64,000 nucleotides of DNA, from assembly GCA_027563935.2 (NCBI GenBank), contig CM050447.1, positions 79,965,461-80,029,460 of the forward strand, read 5' to 3'. This DNA comes from Costus lasius (Eukaryota > Streptophyta > Magnoliopsida > Zingiberales > Costaceae). Positions 56,978 through 64,000 of this stretch are shown here, in pieces (position 1 is the stretch's first letter; the number at the start of each line of letters is the position of its first letter). Below the pieces are notes generated by a model that searched no databases, was not told the origin of the DNA, and worked only from the letters and a program-made list of their open reading frames with translations. The position numbers were made by a program, and so were the translations under genes.

Positions 56978-56995
56978 TCCCCGGCAACAACACCA
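56978..56995 (-). other. E1 primer-binding site, tRNA-Asp
   Basis: Minus-sense TGGTGTTGTTGCCGGGGA, two C-to-T changes from the tRNA-Asp complement, just inside the 5' LTR. Confidence 0.85.
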
Positions 56996-57001
56996 AAAAC
57001 T

Positions 57002-58506
57002 TGACATGTTCTACAAGTACATGGTTATGTCGAAGAAATATATAAGATTATCGATCCCATAGAGAACAAGGTTAAATACCAAGAAGTCTAAGTCTCGATA
57101 GCTAAGCGATTCGAAATGTGGTTATGAAAGCAATAAGTGAGAATAAGAAATTGATCACAACAATGCAGAGGATGTCTATAAGAGAGAGATATCGGGACTT
57201 CGGTATCCACCACGCTGATGATTCTATTTAATTTAAAACTCATCTATTATATGAGTTCATATTATTGCATAAGGAATCTTCCCAAAGGTATATGTCGCCC
57301 CCTCTCTGTCGGTACAACCTGGTACTTATCTAAAACAACCTCCTACTCTCGCCGTGGATAATTTTAGATAAATCCATTAAGTTCAGTGGATGATTATGTT
57401 ACCCTCGAGTGAATTCTAACTACTCTCGTGTTAAAAGTTCATAAGTTTTACTTAGAGGATCTACCAACACGATCCTCCTCTCAGTTAGGATCATGTCGAC
57501 TAACACACAATACTATGTGGCCAAAGCAATATCATTAAATAAAAGCAACTAAGTAAAATATGCTCATAAGAATCTCAAAATAATAGAACAAGTTCAAATC
57601 GTATGGTAGAATACATCAGTGGGCTTCAATCGAGCCCCGAAAAGAGTTTTACGCTACAATACTTATGAAAGCTCGCATAAATCTCTCTAAAAGATCAGGA
57701 AAATAACTACCAAATGTTTTGGAGAGGAAGGAGAGGAAGAACCGAGCGTAATCTCCAGAAATCGTGAAAATCTGATGCCTCAATCTCTCGAAATCGGCTC
57801 TGAAAAGTTCTGTCGCCTGTTCCATTCGCCATAGCCGCTTCGTCTGTCGATTGCTCCTTAATTTGGGAACAAGAAAGTGGGCTTTTATATTCTTTTGATT
57901 CGTCTCCCTCTTAGCATCCTAAAACATATTTTCTTGCCTTTTGAGATTTTTCTTGGGCTCTGAATCGAAGAAAAACCGAATGGAACTCAGACTCGGAATC
58001 GCGATCACGGGTGAATCCCATCGTATTCACCCGCTTGTGAAGTACACTATGAAGTTCTACCAAGTAAGAATCACCGGTGAACACCTCCGTGTTCACCCGG
58101 CCGTGAAGCCTTCTATTCGTTTCTGCATAAGTCGCCTCTGAGAGAAACACGGCCGAACACCAAGATCATGGGTAGGCCATGAAGTGTTCTATGGATTTTT
58201 GGACTTCCGGGCGAATCACGGGTGAACCCCGCGGTGTTCACCTAGTCGTGATTTTCAAGGAAACTCTGTTTGAGCCCAAATTTGCTGTGTAGACTCGTCT
58301 TCTCCTAGGAAATCACTCCATGAATCTAAAATCTCTAAAAAGTTCTAAAATTGAGTGATTTTTCTTGAAATTCCACAAAGACAAGAAAAAGTGAATATTC
58401 TGAAGCAAACAAGTAAGTAAGCCTAAATGGAGTGTAAAAACATTAAAATTAGCCTAGTTTTGAGATAAAATAATACTAAAACTTACTGTCAAAATGCAAG
58501 GCATCA
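57002..58506 (-). repeat. E1 5' LTR
   Basis: TGACATGTTC..GGCATCA. The TATA box (CTTTTATA, minus sense) is at 57882-57889. Four palindromic units with GGTGAA..TTCACC arms or a degenerate CGGCCG centre lie at about 58006-58250. Confidence 0.9.
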
Positions 58507-58551
58507 TGGACTTGGTCAACTGGTTCGGTTAACTGCCCATGAATAGGCCTA

Positions 58552-58559
58552 GCTCCGAA
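58552..58559. repeat. hAT target-site duplication, right copy
   Basis: GCTCCGAA, identical to 8900-8907. L1 coding text resumes immediately after. Confidence 0.92.
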
Positions 58560-60414
58560 GGCATCACGTCGGCAAACTCTTCTAACACTTTCTTGACCGC
58601 TAAAAGAGTCTCTCTACTCTCTGGGTGGGGGCCCTCCATCCAGGCGGGCATAAGTGCAGAGTCTCCTTGGCGCAATAATGCAACCAAGGCGTTCGCTGAC
58701 AAGGGCACTCCCCAGGTGTCCTACTTCTTTCTCTTCTTCGTATCCGTGCTACCAATACAAGGAATGAAGCAAGGGGATTTCTCATCGCATATCTGTATCT
58801 CATACAGATGCGGCATCACACTATCTTCGCCTCATTAATAGCTCAAGGCCAACGATAGTTTTGTGTTCCGCTCACTATAGGATCTCTGTGTAGCAATGGC
58901 CTCGCCAAGTGCAAACTACGATATCCACATCGTAGGATATTCCCATGACCAAAGGGTTTATCGCAATAATCGACATCCTCCGATCCTGTACGGAAGAACA
59001 ACTCCAATACGACTCTCATAGTCGTGGCTTTGCTTAAAACATATGTAAAGTGCAAGTAGATCCAGAAGCATCTCCTAATCCTTTACCTTTCTCTTTCCTA
59101 CCACTTGGGTAGAGAGAGAGGAATGTTGTCCAACTAACTTTTGAGTTTCTGGCATCGCATGCCAATTCTCCCTTGAAAAGGGTTTCTTACCTCTTATAAC
59201 GAATGTCATTCGCGAGAAAGAAATAGAATCATATGAGGTAGCCCTGTGGCCCCTCAATGTCTACCAGACAACCGCAACCTCAACAGTTGCCTTGAAGGTC
59301 TTAACCTTCTAGCAGCGCAACTCATCCTGTGCACAACCCCAAAGGTCGTCTATAAGGTAATAAGGTCGGTTCTCGACCGACATATCATCGATCTCAAATA
59401 TCAACTTGGCACATTGTTGGACATAGTCCCACATGCTACCACTATGTTCATGTCATTTTACGGCACCCCTGGCTGCCTACGACGAGTTCCCTAGAAGGAA
59501 CTGATTTCGATCTCATTTTTAAACTCTTCCTAACAAAGCTTATGGGTTCGATCAGTCCCAACATAGACTTGGTACGACCTGCGTCTGCCACCATAGTCTT
59601 GTATCTCCGGAGAGAGACACAACGCAAGCTTTGGCTTGCTTCCCCCCCTTGGGAACTGGGTATTTTGGAAACATATTTCCATAACCAATGGAAGTTCTCA
59701 ACTTCCACATCACAGCATACCTCTCAAAAGGGAGCTGGCTCTAGGATGTGTTATCGCATGACTATCCTCCAAGATGCATCGTAGCACGATGATCCCTTCG
59801 CCACTATAGGCCGGTCTTCAGGACATGTCGTCGCACAATATTCGTCATGCCACAATTGGCCATTGTCGCTAGGATATGTCATCGCACGACAGTCCATTGG
59901 CCACCATCGGCCTTGGTCTCGGGAACATGTCGTTGTACGATAGTCCTATAACCACAATTGGCTGGTGTCTAGGACACATCACGATTGTCCCCTGAGCACC
60001 ATCAACTGCTCTGCAAGACAAGTCATCGCATGACAATCCTTATGGCATCATCGACTAGTTTCCAGGACACATTGTTGCACGATCGTCCTTTGGGCACCAT
60101 CAACTGCCCTTCGGGACATGTCATCGCACGACAGTCCCATGGCCACCATTAGCCTCGATCAGTGCTGTAGAAGCCGCAGTAATGTGCTTCAGCCATGCGA
60201 CCTCCAAAATATATGTCCTCAATAGGGAGACGAGTAACCTAAGTCGTGAGGCTCTTGTTAGATGAATCCAACTCTGCCAACATCTTAGGAGCAATAGCTC
60301 TACTATGTTCGATAGTATCCACCAGCACCTTGATGTCGTGGTCATTTGTGATCATTGTACAATCACAATTGCCAAATAAGATACAATGTGGGTATACAAG
60401 TTGGAACATGCAGA
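58560..60414 (-). pseudogene. L1 gag/protease remnants
   Basis: On the minus strand, just right of the hAT element, is ETLLAVKKVLEEFADVMP, the linker before chromovirus RT, whose continuation (SELPKHLPPRR) is at 8900. Farther right are shreds of the protease region (TIVGLELLMRR near 58850, DEKSPCFIPCIGSTDTKKRKK near 58770) and, at 60433-60239, an open gag-like start with ATIEHSR-type text that I cannot assign firmly. Stops are frequent. It contains the tandem array at 59750-60150. Confidence 0.6.
59750..60150 (-). repeat. Degenerate tandem repeat in L1, about eight copies of ~45-57 bp
   Basis: The phrase GGACATGTCATCGCACGACAG, or variants of it, recurs around 59752, 59823, 59876, 59930, 59978, 60023, 60070 and 60118, alternating with GGCCACCAT or GGCACCATCAAC spacers. 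The period drifts, so units diverged by indels. It lies in the gag region on the coding strand. Confidence 0.75.
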
Positions 60415-60432
60415 CCCTAGGCTCTGACACCA
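60415..60432 (-). other. L1 primer-binding site, tRNA-Met type
   Basis: Minus-sense TGGTGTCAGAGCCTAGGG, one transition from the usual TGGTATCAGAGCC, beginning three bases inside the LTR. Confidence 0.7.
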
Positions 60433-60435
60433 AGT

Positions 60436-61738
60436 TGTCATGCCCTGAATTGTGCTAATAAATTTCTAAAAGTTTACAAGTGAGTCAACACTTGACTCTC
60501 ACCCAAGCACACCCATGTAGGGGCTAAGCGATCGAAACTGTTGGACTAGGCGCGATCGGTAGGAGCACATCCCCAACGTACTCCTTAGCCTATCCAACAC
60601 AGCCACCTGGCCAGTCGTCTCGACAAGTCGTAAGCCGCCATGTGTCTGTTGAGGACTGCTGCACGATCCAGCTTCAAAGTACAATTGTGAACATGACCCG
60701 AGACTCGATGCCAGCGCAACGTATGTACGAGTCCGGTACACCAGGATAACTACTGAACCATGCACAGGCGAAGGTGCATACATGCACAAAATATGACATC
60801 ATGCAGGACGCCAGGCACATGCCCAAACCCCAACCAGACTGCACGCAAGCGGTCGGACTCACTCGCTCGCCCAAAGGGGTCATCTCGCAGACGACCAGCA
60901 CAAAACATCCGGTAAACGTCGGGCAACATCACACATGGCTGGCGGACTTGATCAGAACGCAGAGAGGGGCAAGAAGTTGCTGACTGAGAATGACGACTTG
61001 GCCGGGAGCGCAAAGTAGCAGAGGGGACAAAGGAGGCACCGACCTCGCCAGGACCAAAAGAGGCGCCGGCGAATTCACAGGTGTTCGCCGGACACCAGCC
61101 AAAGGGGGAGCTGCATCCACCACTTCACCGAACGACGCCAGGAAGGGAAGCCGAAGCTCCCAGCCTCACTGGACGTCCCCTGTCTCTCCGAAAAAGGGAG
61201 AGGAGCAGGGAGACACGGCAGAGGGAAGGAAAAGCGGTCAACGAACATCTTGCCGACGAAAAACCACCTGCTGGATGGAGCTGGAGCGGGAGGAGGCTAG
61301 AGCTTATCTCAGTGGACATCTGTAGCCGAACCCACCACCGGCGTCGTCGAAGAGAAGGAAGAAAGGGGTAGCCACCCTGTTGCTCTGCTGCATCCCATAC
61401 TGCCACACCCAAACCCACCGGGAAGTGTAGGGAGAGCCATCGCCGCTGGGAGCCCTTTCGTCAGACGCCGCTCGACGGCAAAGGAGGAGATCGGGGGAGA
61501 GAAAGGGGAGATAGCCGCCGCCACCAATGATCGCGTCGCACAGACGCGGTGAATTGCGTCGCGAGCAAGCGTCGCACACCATCCGAGGCCGCCTGTAGCC
61601 CTAATCGCCGCTCACGTAACTAGCTCCCTAACGGAGCTCTATTTTCTCCAAACAGGCATCCACCTCGACCCAAAAAGGAAGAGGGCTGGGCTATGGCTAG
61701 GCCTGGGCCTAGATTTGGGTCCAGCGCCTGGCCTAACA
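60436..61738 (-). repeat. L1 5' LTR
   Basis: It starts TGTCATGCCC and ends ..CTGGCCTAACA. The first ~450 bp pair with 2518-2966. The GC-rich right part yields long overlapping ORFs on both strands that show no domain and are not called as genes. Confidence 0.72.
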
Positions 61739-63913
61739 ACAAGTCAAGAATACCTCTTCTTTCCTAAATCAATGTGGGGCTGCCTTCTTCGATGAGTACA
61801 GTAGAGTAGAGGGTCACTTGTACGCTTAAAATTATACACCTACTGTTTTCATTCATTTGTTATAGATTAAATTTATTACTATATTAGGAAAAAAATTTTA
61901 TGGAGCCCATTGCTTCACACCATTAGATTAGAAAGGAAAAAAAATTAATCCATAAATTTCAGTGCAGGTTAACAAAGATACTAATATGCATCATAATGCC
62001 TAATTTAATCCAATCCAATAGTCGATATATATTGTGCAGGTGATCTAACGGTGCCAAGCAGGATTTCTTAAAAGTTTAAAGGACACTACTTTCTTAGAAA
62101 CATTTGAAATTACATATAAATTACATTGAATATAAATTACGTGCATTTGACAACGAACTATCTTTTGAGATTTAAAGTTTGAAAATGTGATTGTAAAAGG
62201 CCATCTTTGAGCACTACATTTGACATATATTTCTTGCTCCTTATTTCTATGGGATCAAATCAATTTGTATATTACTTTAATTGTAAAAGAATCCAATTTA
62301 TATAATATATAGTAAATTTTGAAACATGGGTTTGTTATATTAAAAAAATAAAAGAATTGATTTGTTAACCAAATTATAAAATTTTTATAAAAGTATCCCA
62401 AGATCTTATTATAACAACTAAAATCATGATCAATTGAGCTAGTTAGGATATTCAAAAATATTTAAAACATAGAAGAGAAATAATTTGTAATAAAGTTTCA
62501 TTCTATAAATTTTAATTTCACAAGCTTCTTACCTACAATTTTAAATTTATTTAATGCATTATATTGAATTAATTAAATGTATGCTTACGAAGTAAAAAAA
62601 ACATAATGAACATTATAAATAAATTATTGGCTAACTGTACAGTGAACCATTACTCTTGATTGCCTTGTTCCTTTTAAATTAAAAATGGCCACTGAGATTT
62701 TGTTTAAACTTAATAAATTATAAATTAGTCTTCCCCATTAATATTATAGAAGGAAATCTACTTAACATCACTAAGCTCAATCGCCACTTTACTATAATAC
62801 CTATAGTTTTGATACATTGATCAGTCTAAAATCTTTAATTTTCTTTTTTTTTTCTAGTATGACTACCTAATCGATATAGGTCAATTATAAATGAGGCCAG
62901 TAACACACTCGAAGTTGGTTATCTTAGATATTGGTACTAGAGCTGGTTCAAACCATCGTGACCAATGCTATTTTGTGTGACAAAGAATAAACTAGAGCGG
63001 TTTGATCTATGGAATATGAATACATTTTATGCAATATAGATGATTAAAGTCATGTCTTAAAATCCAAAAGTAAGCTTGGCAGTATTTGGCCATGTATAGT
63101 GGCAGATCTATGACCCGAACGTATGTGAGGGCAACAATGGCAAATCCAAAACCCATATATGGACAACATGTGGGTGAGTTGGCAATAGGCCAACATGTAG
63201 GAACTTATTGCTAGTGGCGTAGGTTGTATGTTTACAATGTTAGCAACTAACAAGAGGCAAGACTACGATAGAAAAGGTAGAATGAGGCTAGTAGAGAGAC
63301 AATAGTCAGTGATGAACTTATTGCAGGCTATAGTGTTAGTGTCCTAGTAAACACTAAATAGGAAGTAAGAACGAAATAAGCCAGATCACTAGATGGTGGA
63401 ATAAGTAAGGAAGAGACTATTGGTTGTAGTTTGCTTTCCTCAAGATGCTGAAAAACTAAAAGCTATGAACGTCAATTGTAAGTAAGCAACTCAGAGAGGG
63501 CAAACTAGTAAGAAATTTATCACAAATCCATTAGTAGGCTTGTTATTGCGTAATCTGTAGGCAAATGGTCAATAGAAGAATATAAAACTAAATAGATGAT
63601 GAACAAATAGAATTCATAAAAAAGTGAAAGTTTGGGTGGAACATCGTCTTGTTAATGCCAAACTATGTTAAGTGGCTCCTATAATTCTACTTGATGCTTT
63701 GATTGGATCAGTGGATAATAGATGTGAAATCTCAAAATAAAAATGTTACCCTTTTATGGTTTGCATCTATTGAATTTTTAAATGTATGAATTTGATCATC
63801 GCTAGGAATTGTAACATAATGAGGACCAAAGGTAAGCTTTCTAAATCTAGAGTAGACCTTGTTTTGCCTTGTAATCCGAAACTTGAGCACCAAAATTAAG
63901 AGGTTTCAGCTAT

Positions 63914-63914
<1 letters not shown>
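61739..63914. other. Right flank, no gene recognised
   Basis: AT-rich unique-looking DNA with no supported gene, RNA gene or transposon. The first five bases, ACAAG, are the probable L1 target copy. No continuation of the remorin exons was found here. Confidence 0.45.

Positions 63915-63964
<50 letters not shown>
63915..63964. repeat. (TAA)n microsatellite
   Basis: About 50 bp of uninterrupted ATA/TAA trinucleotides, roughly 16-17 units. Confidence 0.95.
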
Positions 63965-63965
<1 letters not shown>

Positions 63966-64000
63966 TTTTTAGGTGAATTGATTTAGCCGTAAAATCTCTT

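Larger units (their letters stand above)
12806..58506 (-). mobile_element. E1: Athila-like Ty3/gypsy element with env-like gene, full-length but dead
   Basis: Minus-strand element with LTRs at 12806-14287 (3') and 57002-58506 (5'). A tRNA-Asp PBS (56978-56995) sits inside the right LTR. Right to left: gag (56800-55200), start of protease (55200-54833), then after E2 the RT (33090-32263), RNase H (32291-31593), integrase (31541 to 28335, split by 29403-31491), a palindrome-rich gap and the env-like gene (27289-26361 continuing at 16192-15598). Its 3' region carries hairpins and a polypurine tract. Every gene has stops. The LTR copies differ at many sites, so E1 is much older than the copia insert. 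Confidence 0.9.
8908..58551 (+). mobile_element. hAT transposon (Ac/Tag-like), interrupted by E1
   Basis: The ends are TAGGGGTGTGCAG on the left and a diverged inverted counterpart (TAGG..GGGCAG) on the right, with a perfect 8-bp TSD, the length expected for hAT elements. Without E1 the element is about 3.94 kb (8908-12805 plus 58512-58551). Subterminal regions are rich in AACCGG/GGTTAACC repeats, typical of transposase-binding sites in Ac-like elements. One decayed transposase is on the plus strand. E1 inserted 40 bp from its right end. Confidence 0.9.
2518..61738 (-). mobile_element. L1: outermost chromovirus-like Ty3/gypsy element, decayed and heavily interrupted
   Basis: This is the host of the whole nest. 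LTR sequence starting TGTCAYGC occurs at 2518 and at 60436, where the copy runs to a ...CCTAACA end at 61738. A tRNA-Met-type PBS lies just inside the right LTR on the minus strand, so transcription ran right to left. Between them lie gag/protease remnants (58560-60414) and RT/integrase remnants (8899 to ~6986), in the right order for Ty3/gypsy. Flanking pentamers AGAAG (2513-2517) and ACAAG (61739-61743) match at 4 of 5 bases. The integrase C-terminus and part of the 3' LTR are missing, so no chromodomain can be seen and the lineage is inferred from the protein text only. E5 and the hAT element are inserted into it. Confidence 0.8.

Noticed and set aside
60929..61582. Several overlapping ORFs on both strands, 60-110 codons
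   Set aside because: They lie within the GC-rich L1 LTR, overlap in different frames and show no recognisable protein family.
62880..63010. Possible CACTA-type terminal sequence (GGTTCAAACCATCG..)
   Set aside because: No matching inverted end, no 3-bp TSD and no transposase within the window.

Overview
This window is plant nuclear DNA. It comes from an angiosperm; I cannot name the species, and nothing points to a grass. The evidence is a remorin-type exon pair with GT-AG intron borders, Athila-like Ty3/gypsy elements primed by tRNA-Asp, a Ty1/copia element primed by initiator tRNA-Met, and an Ac/Tag-like hAT transposon. No intact cellular gene is visible. From 2518 to 61738 (59 kb) the sequence is one stack of transposons inserted into each other. 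It can be unpicked layer by layer because most target-site duplications (TSDs), LTR ends and primer-binding sites (PBS) are still readable.

Layout from outside inward. (0) Host flanks: 1-2517, with a decayed remorin fragment at 605-1058, and 61739-64000, AT-rich and ending in a (TAA)n microsatellite. (1) L1, a decayed chromovirus-like gypsy element on the minus strand, 2518-61738, with LTRs at 2518-2966 (cut) and 60436-61738 and imperfect TSDs AGAAG/ACAAG. (2) Two insertions into L1: E5, a truncated Athila-like element (2967-~6982, plus), and a hAT transposon (8908-58551, plus) with the perfect 8-bp TSD GCTCCGAA. (3) A solo LTR (4943-6848, perfect TSD CATTG) inside E5, and E1, a full-length but dead Athila-like element (12806-58506, minus), inside the hAT. 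(4) Inside E1: insertion X (16198-26360) in the env-like ORF, an LTR-plus-PBS fragment (29403-31491, perfect TSD GCCGC) in integrase, and E2, a second gypsy gag-protease, between protease and reverse transcriptase. (5) Inside X: E6 (16354-25558, minus). Inside E2: E3 (34389-53788, plus). (6) Inside E3: a young copia element (39748-49127, minus) whose two 2.34-kb LTRs differ at only about a dozen sites noticed by eye.

All coding regions are broken. E3 and E6 keep gag, protease and an env-like (ATHILA ORF1-type) gene but have lost reverse transcriptase, RNase H and nearly all integrase, so they could only have moved with help in trans. E1 keeps every domain in pieces, and one integrase catalytic Asp is replaced by Tyr.

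The least expected content is non-coding. Each Athila-like family carries arrays of imperfect palindromes spaced about 50-90 bp apart, upstream of the LTR TATA box where one is visible. In E1, E3 and E6 related arrays also lie inside the element, upstream of the env-like gene. E1 and E3 share a set of 3' hairpins, one showing a compensatory C:G to T:A change. E1, E3 and E6 share a perfect TTGCTTG/CAAGCAA hairpin just before the polypurine tract. Three odd rearrangements also stand out: a 238-bp direct repeat flanking the copia element, a 154-bp tandem duplication at an LTR/PBS border, and a stray internal 3' end upstream of the E3 5' LTR.
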